Shown: positions 24,802 through 34,360 of the stretch, piece by piece | Layout: every line of letters starts with the position of its first letter | Position numbering within the stretch: position 1 is the first letter of the stretch | From: Chloroflexota bacterium | Lineage (GTDB): Bacteria > Chloroflexota > Anaerolineae > Anaerolineales > Anaerolineaceae | Length of the DNA stretch: 60,215 bases | Assembly: GCA_016838895.1 (NCBI GenBank) | Contig: JAEKNU010000022.1 | Span: 1 to 60,215, forward strand | Reading direction: 5' to 3' | The notes under the pieces: model-generated | What the model was told of the DNA's origin: nothing | Database searches by the model: none | What the model saw: only the letters and a program-made list of their open reading frames with translations | Made by a program: the position numbers and the translations under genes

Positions 24802-24846
24802 TTGATCAAATGGAATCTGGTAAGCATTGATTCATTTTTAGCGTCA

Positions 24847-25485
24847 TTATAAAATCAACAATTGCCAGATTCCCTCAATCACGGCATCGGCTTCTATTAA
24901 TGAAGCAGGCCGTCCAATACCGACTGCGCCCATGCCAGCACGCAATGCTGCTTCAATGCCGGCTTCGGCATCCTCGAAGACCACGCAGGCTTGCGGAATC
25001 ACTTTTATTTCTGCCGCAGCGCGCAGGAATACTTCAGGATCAGGTTTGGCTTTGCTGACTTTATTGCCATCCACAACGCTATCAAACATTTTTCGAATGC
25101 CCAATCGTTCCAAAATCAGGGGCGTGTTTTTTGAAGCACTGCCGATGGCGGTTTTTACACCGCGGTTGCGTATTTTTTCAATATAATCTGTGACACCCGG
25201 TAGTATTTCATTGGTATGCAATTGCTGAATGTATTCAACATACCAATCGTTTTTCATGGCCGCATAGGTTTGTTTTTCCTCTTCATTAAGAGACTGCTGG
25301 CCGATTTCCAATAAAATTTCCAATGAATGTTGACGGCTGACACCTTTCAGGCGTTCATTATCCCTTTCAGTAAAATCAAAACCAAGAGCGTAGGCAAGCC
25401 GTTTCCAGGCCAGGTAATGATATTTGGCTGTGTCCACGATGACGCCGTCCAGATCAAAAATAGCTGCTTGCATTTCTCGAATCAT
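24847..25485 (-). CDS. pgmB: Beta-phosphoglucomutase (HAD superfamily)
   Basis: 212 residues from the ATG at 25485 (GTAGAGG ribosome site). HAD motif I is FDLDGVIVDTAKYHYLAW with the nucleophile and acid/base Asp pair, and the following KRLA..RLKGVSRQHSLEIL cap segment is typical of beta-PGM. Motif II is GSASKN, and motifs III/IV are KAKPDPEVFL and VVFEDAEAGIEAA. It interconverts beta-glucose 1-phosphate and glucose 6-phosphate, the natural next step after the two inverting GH65 phosphorylases encoded directly upstream (10-base gap). Last gene of the operon. Confidence 0.92.
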   Translation of the reverse strand: MIREMQAAIFDLDGVIVDTAKYHYLAWKRLAYALGFDFTERDNERLKGVSRQHSLEILLEIGQQSLNEEEKQTYAAMKNDWYVEYIQQLHTNEILPGVTDYIEKIRNRGVKTAIGSASKNTPLILERLGIRKMFDSVVDGNKVSKAKPDPEVFLRAAAEIKVIPQACVVFEDAEAGIEAALRAGMGAVGIGRPASLIEADAVIEGIWQLLIL

Positions 25486-25495
25486 AAAAAAACCT

Positions 25496-27820
25496 CTACA
25501 AATAATATTTGCAATCAATGCTGGTTGTTTCTGCATCCAATAAATAGGTTTGCTTACCAATTGCAATGGTGATCGCCTGGGTAACCGGCTGAACAGCTTG
25601 AATTTTGATTTGCTCAAAATTAATCGCGATCACCAATGGCTGTCCTTTATACTGGAGGGGGAATTCAATAGATTGCCATTGATCAGGGAGATGGGGGTTG
25701 ATGGATAATTTTTCAAATGTAGCGTGAAGTCCGCACAGGCCAAATACCGCTGACATCCAGGCTCCACCATTGGCTGCCGGATGTGTGCCGCCGATATACA
25801 ACGGCCCGACATATTGTTTGCCCGTGCCAGTGATATCAATACGGGCAGTTTTCAGGAAATAGCGGTACGCCCAATCTTTCTTGCCGATTTGGGCGGCGAT
25901 GATGGAATAACTGCAGGCACTTAAGCTGGAGCCATGTTCTGTGCGTGGTTCGTAATACTCCCAATTTATTCGTTTACTGTGTTCACTAAACACGTCAGGG
26001 AAGAGGAATAATGCCAATATCACATCTGCCTGTTTAAGGATCTGTGTAGTGGTTGCCAGTCCATTGCCCCCACCCAGATATTCATGCGGATTCAATTTAC
26101 TTGCCAGTAAATCCTTGAGCGATATATCTTCAAGCGATAAATAGCCATCAAATTGGGGAATAATCTGATCCTGATCAGCACCAGGACGATAAATCTTCCC
26201 GGTCATATTGCGCATGCGAGCCAGGTCATCTTGCACGGTTGGCGTGGAAAAGATGTGTTGATATACCTCAGGCGCTTCTGATTTACACCAATCGGCCACC
26301 TGTAAACCAATTTGCATCGTCTGCCAGATCATCCAGTTGGTAAAGGTGTTATTGTGTACACGTTCATGATATTCATCTGGTCCGGTTACATCCAGGAATT
26401 CGTAGCGATCCTTTTCCGGATTGTAATACGTACAGGAAAGATAAAATTGTGCACAAGACAGTACCAACTCAGCGCCGCCATCCACCCAGAGTGTAGTATC
26501 TCCGCTGAGTTGAGCATACTGCCAGAAAGCGTAAACGACATCCGCACTGATGTGGATTTGCTTATCCCGGAAATAAGTACGCATGGGGCGATTGGTAAAT
26601 ACGTCCGTTACGTTAAACAGGGTACAGGCATCATCGCCGTTATCCTGACTTTCCCAGGCGAAAAAGGCACCGCGATACCCATAGGCTTCTGCTTTTCTAC
26701 GCGCACCTGCCAGGGTATGGCAGCGATACATAAGCAGATTTCGGGCTAATTGTGGAAACGTATGGGTAAAAAAGGGCAGCATGAAAATTTCAGTGTCCCA
26801 GAAAATGGCACCTTTATACATTTGACCCGACAGCCCGCGAGCTGGAATGGAAACCTTTTCAGTATGGGTAGGGGTGATGCTTAGCAGGTGATAGAGGCTG
26901 AAGCGTAATGCCTGGTCTGCCTGAATATCCCCTTCAATTTTGACATTGCAAGATTGCCAACGTTTCTGCCATTCTTGTGCATGATCTTTCAATAAAGCTG
27001 CGTAGCCTGCTTCAGCAGCTTGTTGACAAAGTTGATTTGCAGCGGATTGCACGGTAGTGCTATCTGCGCCAGTCACATGAGCTATGAATTTGCTGAGCAT
27101 CAAGGGTTGTTTTGCAGACAGCTTGATTTCTGTATTGCGCACAATATGTTTTTCTTCCTCTAAAATCTCGGCTGAATCATCATTCAAACTACAATATTCA
27201 GCTACTGTAATGGGAAGATGTTGTTCATGCGTCTTTGCACTGGCAAACAAGTACTGCCCGGATGCGATGAGTTGAATCTCTTCCAGATGGGGTCCATTGA
27301 TATCCCAAACATCGGCATCAATGCCGCTTCGGATGGTTATTGTGCAATCCTGATTGGATGTGATCTGAATTGCCATACACAGCAGCTCTTTCTTTGCCAG
27401 GCTGGCGAAACGCTGTGTGCGTATCTGGATGTGATGTTGATCGCTGATGCGAAAGCGTGTTTCACGTTCATGTATAGCCTGTTTCATATCAATCTGCTGT
27501 GCATGATGAATCACGTCAGAGTGCATGGCGTGCAGTGTTTTTCCATCATGCAGGATTTGAAAATATCCGCCGTTGGGAAAATTGAGCGGTTCACGCCAGG
27601 CATCAGCGACCTGATCATATAGACCAGAAATGATCGTGGCAGTTTTGTATGACTTATCATATTCTGCTAGCGTTCCGCGATAACCGAAATAGCCATTGCC
27701 AATTAAAAGTTTATTGCCCAGGCGCTCAACTGTTGCGCTGTCTATTTTGCCTTGTTCTTCAAGGATCCAGGGTGAGACCGGGCCGAGTTCTGCTAAGGAA
27801 AAATTAGGGAATTTATCCAT
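25496..27820 (-). CDS. GH65 family disaccharide phosphorylase (second of pair)
   Basis: 774 residues, full length for GH65: an N-terminal super-sandwich, linker helices, an (alpha/alpha)6 barrel and a small C-terminal sheet. The general acid is Glu483 in DVTGPDEYHERVHNN, and the barrel entry carries IFWDTEIFMLPF. It is predicted to phosphorolyse an alpha-linked glucobiose to beta-glucose 1-phosphate plus glucose. The linkage (kojibiose, nigerose, maltose, trehalose) cannot be read from sequence by eye. A hydrolase is possible, since some GH65 members hydrolyse. The start overlaps the stop of the upstream GH65 gene (TAATG), so translation is coupled. Confidence 0.88.
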   Translation of the reverse strand: MDKFPNFSLAELGPVSPWILEEQGKIDSATVERLGNKLLIGNGYFGYRGTLAEYDKSYKTATIISGLYDQVADAWREPLNFPNGGYFQILHDGKTLHAMHSDVIHHAQQIDMKQAIHERETRFRISDQHHIQIRTQRFASLAKKELLCMAIQITSNQDCTITIRSGIDADVWDINGPHLEEIQLIASGQYLFASAKTHEQHLPITVAEYCSLNDDSAEILEEEKHIVRNTEIKLSAKQPLMLSKFIAHVTGADSTTVQSAANQLCQQAAEAGYAALLKDHAQEWQKRWQSCNVKIEGDIQADQALRFSLYHLLSITPTHTEKVSIPARGLSGQMYKGAIFWDTEIFMLPFFTHTFPQLARNLLMYRCHTLAGARRKAEAYGYRGAFFAWESQDNGDDACTLFNVTDVFTNRPMRTYFRDKQIHISADVVYAFWQYAQLSGDTTLWVDGGAELVLSCAQFYLSCTYYNPEKDRYEFLDVTGPDEYHERVHNNTFTNWMIWQTMQIGLQVADWCKSEAPEVYQHIFSTPTVQDDLARMRNMTGKIYRPGADQDQIIPQFDGYLSLEDISLKDLLASKLNPHEYLGGGNGLATTTQILKQADVILALFLFPDVFSEHSKRINWEYYEPRTEHGSSLSACSYSIIAAQIGKKDWAYRYFLKTARIDITGTGKQYVGPLYIGGTHPAANGGAWMSAVFGLCGLHATFEKLSINPHLPDQWQSIEFPLQYKGQPLVIAINFEQIKIQAVQPVTQAITIAIGKQTYLLDAETTSIDCKYYL

Positions 27821-30138
27821 TAATCAAGTTCCGCGGATTTTTCCGTAATTTGCAGATCGCTTTCCAGCCAAGCATTATTGATTTCTACGTTGCTGCCATT
27901 CAGACAAATGGAGACAGGATCGCCCTCGGTAACTCGGATACGTACATGCTTTTGAGTGATCTCTAAACGAATAATAGCCCCGCGGTAAAAAACCTGGAAA
28001 CTATAGCGATTCCAATGTGTAGGAATGCTGGGCTTGAAGGATAAAACCGCGCCATCTGAGCGCATCCCACCAAAACCATAAACAATGTTCATCCAGGCTG
28101 CGGCGATTGAAGTGGTATGAATGCCTTCTCCACTGTTGCGATTATAGTTATCTAGGTCGATGCGGGTGGCAAAACGGAAGAAATCAAAGGCTTCTTCATG
28201 CATACCGATCTCCGAGGCAAAGATGGAATGAACCGATGGGGAGAGGGATGATTCATGTATACAGCGCGGTTCGTAGTACAGGTAATTGGCGCGTTTTTCT
28301 TCCAATGTAAAGGATTGATTATAGAGAAACATGAACATCAATACGTCTGGTTGTTTGATCATATCGTAGCGGTAAATACGATCATACGACCAGTGATGAT
28401 ACAGTGGAAATTCTACGATTGGGATGGAATCCACGTCCAGATGAGGTAATTCAAAGAAGCCGTTATGCTGTTCATAAAGACAGGATTCAGGATCATAGGG
28501 AATGTACATATCTTCGGCCATGCGCAGCCAGTTGTCCATCTCATCGTGGGTACATTCCAGACGGGAAAGCAAACGGGCACACTTCACAGGATCCTGGCGG
28601 CGTAATTCCGCCAGGGATGTGAGGGTGTATTCAAAAGTGCGTTTGGCCATGTAATTGGTGTAGCAATTGTTGTTGACCATCATGTGAAATTCATCGGGAC
28701 CCATCACGCCGTAATAGCCAAATTTTCCATTGGCCTGAGACCACTGTCCACGACTGGCAAGGAAACGGGAAATTTGTACCAGCAATTCCATACCTTCACA
28801 AAACAGGAACTCAATATCCTGGGTGATGTTGATGTAGTGTTGAATAGCATAAGCGATACCGGTGGAAGATTGAAATTGCAGGCTGGCATGCTGCCATAGG
28901 GTGCAGCTTTCAGTACCATCGGTTGTAGCAACCGGGAAGCAAGCACCTGCACAGTCCAGTTGTTTGGCGCGTTCCAATGCCTGCGGCAAGGTAGTGTAAC
29001 GATAATCAATTAGAGCCCGGGCGGCCTGGGGGTTGCTGAAAAGGTAAAATGGCAGGCAGTAGGTTTCCGTGTCCCAGAAGGCGTTTCCGTTATAAACTTC
29101 ACCGGTTAAGCCTTTGGCACCGATGTTGGATCCTTTAACCAAACCACGATAGGTTTGCTGCATTTGGAAAATACAAAAGCGAATACCTTGTTGTGTTTCA
29201 GGATCACCGTCAATTGTAATGTCAAAGTGATCCCAAAATTTTTGCCAAGAAGCCACATTTTGGTCGAATGCCTGGCGGTAGCTCATTTGGGCGGCGATTG
29301 CAAACACAGCTTGGCCTTGCTGCCAGGCATCTGATAAGGGTTGAGCGGTGTCACGATTGGTATGTAATACCACAATTTTTTCCAGCGATAATTCTTGGCC
29401 CTGAACTAAATCTACTTCATACAAATTGGACAGGCATTTATCTTGCTTTTGTGATGAGATGAATGTGCCAGGCATGTTGATGGAGGCAGCAACAAACAAG
29501 CGGTGTCCGATGGTTTTGGTAACACCTAATATGGCTAGTTGATCGGCATCTTCTTCCATTTTTGGACATTCCCAAAAATTTTCATTAAATGCACGGTGGT
29601 TCAGTGAAAAATTCAATCCGCTTGTGATTTGAATCTTGCTGCTAAAATTTAAAGGTAAAAAATCAACTCGTTGAAATGCTTGTTCTTTGTTGGTCATACT
29701 GACCAGACGCGAGAAAACCAATTTAAGCTGCTTGCCAGATTTTGTTTCCCATATAAATTCTCGGCGTAATTCGCCGCTGCGAAAATCTAATTCGCGCCGA
29801 AAACTGGAAAACCGGCAGTTTGCTAGATCCAATGTCTCATCATCAATGCTGATACGTGTGTATAGCCAATCGACAGTATTGAGCATAAAACACAAGCGAT
29901 CCGAGATGCCTTTGTAGGAAAGTGGTTCTTTCGCGTGGCGTTCTTCATAAATGCCATTTAAGTAACAGCCTTTTAAGGTTTTCCCTGTGTATTTTTCATC
30001 AAAATAGGCACGTACTCCCTGGTGTTCGTTTCCTAACGAGAACAAGGATTCTGATATTTCGCTGCGTTCTGGATCAAAACCATCTTCAATGATTTTCCAG
30101 GGATGTACAAGTAGATATTTATCAGCGATTTTCGCCAT
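27820..30138 (-). CDS. GH65 family disaccharide phosphorylase (first of pair)
   Basis: 772 residues with the same fold order as its neighbour but clearly divergent: SLGNEHQGVRAYFDEKYTG near the N-terminus, NAFWDTETYCLPF in the barrel, and the general acid Glu483 in GVMGPDEFHMMVNNN. That GPDEFHMMVNNN version resembles the branch containing clostridial nigerose and glucosyl-rhamnose phosphorylases, as far as I remember; this is not a proof. Two different GH65 enzymes in one operon suggest two linkages or chain lengths. The start is behind GGGAGA, and an operator lies 58 bases upstream. Confidence 0.88.
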   Translation of the reverse strand: MAKIADKYLLVHPWKIIEDGFDPERSEISESLFSLGNEHQGVRAYFDEKYTGKTLKGCYLNGIYEERHAKEPLSYKGISDRLCFMLNTVDWLYTRISIDDETLDLANCRFSSFRRELDFRSGELRREFIWETKSGKQLKLVFSRLVSMTNKEQAFQRVDFLPLNFSSKIQITSGLNFSLNHRAFNENFWECPKMEEDADQLAILGVTKTIGHRLFVAASINMPGTFISSQKQDKCLSNLYEVDLVQGQELSLEKIVVLHTNRDTAQPLSDAWQQGQAVFAIAAQMSYRQAFDQNVASWQKFWDHFDITIDGDPETQQGIRFCIFQMQQTYRGLVKGSNIGAKGLTGEVYNGNAFWDTETYCLPFYLFSNPQAARALIDYRYTTLPQALERAKQLDCAGACFPVATTDGTESCTLWQHASLQFQSSTGIAYAIQHYINITQDIEFLFCEGMELLVQISRFLASRGQWSQANGKFGYYGVMGPDEFHMMVNNNCYTNYMAKRTFEYTLTSLAELRRQDPVKCARLLSRLECTHDEMDNWLRMAEDMYIPYDPESCLYEQHNGFFELPHLDVDSIPIVEFPLYHHWSYDRIYRYDMIKQPDVLMFMFLYNQSFTLEEKRANYLYYEPRCIHESSLSPSVHSIFASEIGMHEEAFDFFRFATRIDLDNYNRNSGEGIHTTSIAAAWMNIVYGFGGMRSDGAVLSFKPSIPTHWNRYSFQVFYRGAIIRLEITQKHVRIRVTEGDPVSICLNGSNVEINNAWLESDLQITEKSAELD

Positions 30139-30195
30139 ACTTTTCTCCCACAGTGTTTAATTTCGCAATGGAAAACAGGATCATGAACCAAAATA

Positions 30196-30209
30196 GTTGA
30201 ACGTTCAAC
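30196..30209. promoter_or_regulatory. LacI-type operator before the GH65 operon
   Basis: GTTGAACGTTCAAC, a perfect 14-base palindrome. On the minus strand it sits in the 18-base spacer between TTGAAT (-35-like) and TATTTT (-10-like), upstream of the first GH65 gene. The same sequence occurs at 31246 and 34217. Confidence 0.82.
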
Positions 30210-30227
30210 CATAATTCAAAAATATTT

Positions 30228-31229
30228 CTATGTTGTATTGCGGATAACAAGTTCCACAGGTAATACCTGGTGTAGATTGACCTCTTCGCCTTTGAGAATA
30301 CTGAGCAGAGTTTTTGCAGCAGTTTGCCCTTTGGCAAAGATGTTTTGATCAATTGTGGTTAATTCAGGATAAACCTGCTTGCTGAAATTGATATTATCAA
30401 AGCCGATCAAACCAAATTCAGAGCCAACTTTTACGCCATTTGCCAGTAAGGCATGTAATAATCCGATGGCCAGCATATCTTCTGAGCAAAAGGCAGCATC
30501 CATGTTTTGTTTTATTAATTCATCTGCAAATTGCAGTCCGCTTTCATAGGCCATATCACCGCCGCTAAAGATTTGTTCAGTATATCCAACGCTATCCAGT
30601 GCCCGTTTGTACCCGAGGGCTCGTTTTTGCATTAAAGGGCTGTACATGGCAGAAGAACAAAGGGCAATATGTTTATATCCACGTTCAATCAAAAATTGTG
30701 TTGCGGTAAATGCGCCGGTTTCATCATCAGAGAGGATATGAGCAAAATTTTGATAACGATTGTGAGCGTAATTATCAATCAACACAATTGGAATATCCTT
30801 GCTATTTAGATCTGCCAGGAAGGAAGGTTCATATTCGCCAATCGCCAGGATACCATCTACATTGCGAATATCAATCCACTCACTGGCTTTCGTTAAACTT
30901 TCACGACGTGGAATGGTGAATAGCATCAAATCATAGAAGGGTTCTTCTCTGAGTATGGCGTAAATCCCGTCAATAATAATGTTATAGAAAGGACTGTTGG
31001 TGAGCGTGTTGGTGTCCAGATAAGACGGCAGTATTAAGCCAATCAGCCGTGATTTATTGGTAATCAGAGAGCGAGCAGCCAGGTTGGGTTTATAACCAAG
31101 TTTTTTTGCGGCTGCCAATACCGCCACCCGGGTTTCTTCAGAAAATTTTGCCCGACCACTGAAGACATTCGAAACGGTTGTGCGGGATACCCCGGCTTCT
31201 TTTGCTACATCTATTACGGTTACGCTCAT
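30228..31229 (-). CDS. LacI-family repressor of the alpha-glucan locus
   Basis: 333 residues. The N-terminal HTH VTVIDVAKEAGVSRTTVSNVFSG and hinge helix (NLAARSLI) are canonical. The sugar-binding domain follows (LIGLILPSYLD..NVDGILAIG..GLIGFDNI). It is divergent from nothing but preceded by its own promoter with an operator directly downstream of the -10 box, so autoregulation is likely. The three shared palindromes indicate it controls the GH65 operon and the ABC transporter. The inducer is presumably the imported glucobiose; this is inferred. Confidence 0.92.
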   Translation of the reverse strand: MSVTVIDVAKEAGVSRTTVSNVFSGRAKFSEETRVAVLAAAKKLGYKPNLAARSLITNKSRLIGLILPSYLDTNTLTNSPFYNIIIDGIYAILREEPFYDLMLFTIPRRESLTKASEWIDIRNVDGILAIGEYEPSFLADLNSKDIPIVLIDNYAHNRYQNFAHILSDDETGAFTATQFLIERGYKHIALCSSAMYSPLMQKRALGYKRALDSVGYTEQIFSGGDMAYESGLQFADELIKQNMDAAFCSEDMLAIGLLHALLANGVKVGSEFGLIGFDNINFSKQVYPELTTIDQNIFAKGQTAAKTLLSILKGEEVNLHQVLPVELVIRNTT

Positions 31230-31245
31230 AATTCACTCATCCTTG

Positions 31246-31259
31246 GTTGAACGTTCAAC
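31246..31259. promoter_or_regulatory. LacI-type operator before its own gene
   Basis: A second copy of GTTGAACGTTCAAC, 16 bases upstream of the lacI start codon and immediately downstream of its -10 box. Confidence 0.82.
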
Positions 31260-31261
31260 TG

Positions 31262-31290
31262 ATTATGCGGTACGCCAATCCATTTGTCAA
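31262..31290 (-). promoter_or_regulatory. Sigma70-type promoter of the lacI gene
   Basis: On the minus strand TTGACA (31290-31285) is separated by 17 bases from CATAAT (31267-31262). The operator begins two bases downstream, a classical repression layout. Confidence 0.75.
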
Positions 31291-31354
31291 TACATTTAGA
31301 ATATGTTTGTACTATGTTTAACCTATATTCTGTGCTATCGTTTTTTTGCATTTT

Positions 31355-34050
31355 TTACTCATCCAGGCAACGGACTGCATAGGCTAATGCTTGATCCAGC
31401 GTTAATTCTTTCCCGGTTTTCCAGGTTTCAGTAAATGCATCTTCATCCATTTGCCCTTTTAATGTCGCTACACTTAGTTCGTATTCATGTTGATAAATTG
31501 GCATACGCCGAACATTTGATTGACTGCGCAGTGCTTCAGCTGCACCAAACAAACGAGCTGCGCTTAAGGCTTGATGGCGCATTGTGGCATGCGCAGCAAT
31601 GGATTCCAGGAGAATCAAGGCACGCCACATTTCTTTATGTGATTGCAGAAGCTGTACACTTTCCCGAAAATTAAATGCGGCAGCTTCAAAGGTACCACTT
31701 TGCATGGAAAGCATCCCTGCTGAAAAATGGGCAAGCTCTGTCAGCCAGGTATATCCGCTTACTTTACTTCGTTTCAGGCATTCGTCTATTAATTCGTATG
31801 CCTGACGTGTTTCTCCGCGCAATGCGGTAAGCTCAGCCAAGTAATTTAGGGCAAATAGATTTTTCCGGAGCTAATATGACGATCACTGATGGTATAGATG
31901 CTGACAGCTTCATCAAAAAGGGGTGCTGCCTGATCTCCTAATCCGCGGTAAAACAGGCATTGTCCCAAACTGGCAAGGGCTACCGAAAATCCGGAATCGG
32001 ATTGTTTTTCGCGAAATAGGAGTAAACTTTTTTCAAAGTATGCTTGCGCTTCTGATAATTTTCCCATACAAAGCTGCAATTGACCCAAATGATGATATGA
32101 CCAGGCCATTTGCGGTCCATTATTTAACTGGTTAAAAATCTGCTGTGCTTCTTCAAGTAATAGATTGGATTGTTCATATTGCCCCTTCAAACAAGCCAAT
32201 TCTCCTAAGCCATGCAATGCCAGTCCGGCATCATATTCATCGTTCATGGATCTTGATAAATCCAGACTGTTTTGAAATGTCCATAACATGGTCGTATAGT
32301 TGCGCACATCAAATGCCAGCCAGCCAACCAGACGTAAAACTTTTGTTCGTACCGTAAGTTTCAAGTCCGTGGTAAATTCAAGGATGGCCTGGGCATAGAG
32401 GCTGCCTCTCCTTAAGTCTCCAATGCGCCGCCAATAATGCCATAAGGAGACGATAAAGCGCAGCCCTAATTCTCCCTGAAGGTGATCAATGCACCATTGT
32501 ATGGCAATTTTTAAATTCGCGGATTCCTGACATAGTAAAGTAAATGAGTTTTCTTGCGATTCGGTCTGCAATCCTGCGGCACAATTTTCCACAAACTCCA
32601 GGAAGGTTTTGGCATGTGCCATTTGTAAATCAAACTTCTTTCCTGTTTCCTCCAGTCGTTCTAGCGCATATTCACGTGTTATGCTGAGCATACGAAAGCG
32701 CGGCTCCCCATTGGCTTCGCTATGTTTTTCCAACATACTCTGGTTGGCCAATGCTGTTAGTCCAATTTGAATATCTACTTTAGGCAGTAATGCTGTACAT
32801 ACGGATTCTGCTGCTGATATGGAAAAACCGCTTGGGAATACTGCCAAACCTGCAAAGAGAATTTGTAAATCAGATGAGAGAATTGAATAGCTCCAATCGT
32901 GCATGGCACGTATGTTTTGCTGATGTAACGGCAGATGACCTGGTCCCTGACTGAGAAAATTAAGATAATGAGCGTTGGAAAGGCGCACCAGAATGGCCTG
33001 CGGTGAGAAGTATTTAGTCTGGAAAGCAGTTAGTTCGATGGTAAGAGGGACACCTTCCATATGTAGACAGAGTTCTGCAATAACCTCCAGATTTTCGTTG
33101 GTTATCACAAAACCAGGGTTAACTGCCTGAGCACGTTGCACAAACAAAGAAACAGCAGGGGACTGTGACCAGAGTGTCAGGTCTTTTCCATTACACGTAT
33201 CGGGCATATCCAAAGGACGAACGATGTATTGATGCTCACCATATATATGAAGGGGAGCTCTGCTTGTGACCACAATATTCAAGTGTGGAGCGGCTGCCAA
33301 TAATTCACTGACCAATTCACTGGCTGGCAAAAGGTGTTCAAAATTATCCAGAATTAAAAGGAAAGAACGTGTACGCAGATAGGCTTTTAAATGAGTTGAT
33401 TCCTGCCCTTTTAGGCCTAATGCCTGGGTAATGATTTCACCAACATGCTGTGCTTGTTTAATTTCAGCCAGATCAACAAAGCAAACATTTGGCCCGTAAT
33501 GTTCTGTCAAATGGCGGGCTAATTCAATTGCCAGACGCGTTTTGCCAATGCCGCCTGGTCCAAGCAAGGTGAGTAAGCGTACTTCTTCTCGAAGGATAGA
33601 ATGCGTGACTTTTCGCAATTGCGCTTCAGCGCCAATCAGATTTGTCAGGGGTATTGGAATCGTAGGGTGGACGGCGATTAACGAATTTAATTGGGATTGA
33701 GCAGTGGCAGTTGATGGATCAGTGTTTGCAGCAGGAACAAGTTCCCATTGATTAAACGCTTGTATCAAGGCAGGGACAAGATCTCTTAATTGATAAAAAT
33801 ATGTTGCTCGGCTGATATTGAGTTGGCTGGCATAAACATCAGAAACTGCCTCAGGATTTGAAAGCACAACATCAAGGATGCGTCGGTGGCTTGGGGAAAA
33901 TGGATATGACTTAATAAAGTCATAAACCGCTTTAAGCCCGCCGCGCTCACCAATCCAGGTTTGCCAGGGATCTTCCTGAATTAAACGGATTGGGAAACGA
34001 GGAAAATGAAGTAAAGCCTTGACGTGCTCATCATCCCAGGTTCCTGTCAC
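31355..34050 (-). pseudogene. STAND ATPase/TPR transcriptional regulator (COG3903-like), one-base frameshift
   Basis: The first frame (34050-31846) encodes an HTH-like N-terminal region (VYASQLNISRATYFYQLRDL, residues 72-91). It continues with an NB-ARC/AAA ATPase with Walker A LLGPGGIGKTRLA at 162-174, Walker B LLILDNFEHLL and sensor VVTSRAPL, then TPR-like helices. It stops at SSGKIYLP. Adding one A to the five-base run at 31860-31864 continues as SSGKNLFALNYLAEL into the second frame (to 31355), completing the TPR array. It is probably an activator sensing a sugar or signal, like MalT. It stands between the two arms of the sugar locus. The indel could be a sequencing error. Confidence 0.8.
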
Positions 34051-34216
34051 AATGTAGCAACCTCCGGGTTATGTTGCTGCAATCCTGTTGGAGAAGTAGC
34101 ATATCGAGTGAATAAAAGCTTATACATGATCATGATAATCACGAAATGCTCGAAAGGATATTAGATTTAGTCAAAACCAACAGTGATTTGTCTCGTTTCC
34201 ATCATATCATATTTTA

Positions 34217-34230
34217 GTTGAACGTTCAAC
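34217..34230. promoter_or_regulatory. LacI-type operator before the ABC transporter genes
   Basis: A third copy of GTTGAACGTTCAAC, here extended to a 16-base palindrome AGTTGAACGTTCAACT (34216-34231). A TATAAT -10 box starts at 34231, so a bound repressor would cover the promoter. The rest of the 310-base gap 34051-34360 holds no visible gene. Confidence 0.82.
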
Positions 34231-34360
34231 TATAATTAGACTATCTTTAGACTCAAAATCAGTTTTTTCTGTCTATACTGTATACAGATACGAATCAAAT
34301 TGAATTTAAATCCAAAAAATCCATTTTTGATCCACAATTTTGAAGGAGAAATGAAGCAAT

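Noticed and set aside
26312..26749. Plus-strand frame of 145 codons inside the GH65 gene
   Set aside because: It lies opposite a clear enzyme gene and shows no family features.
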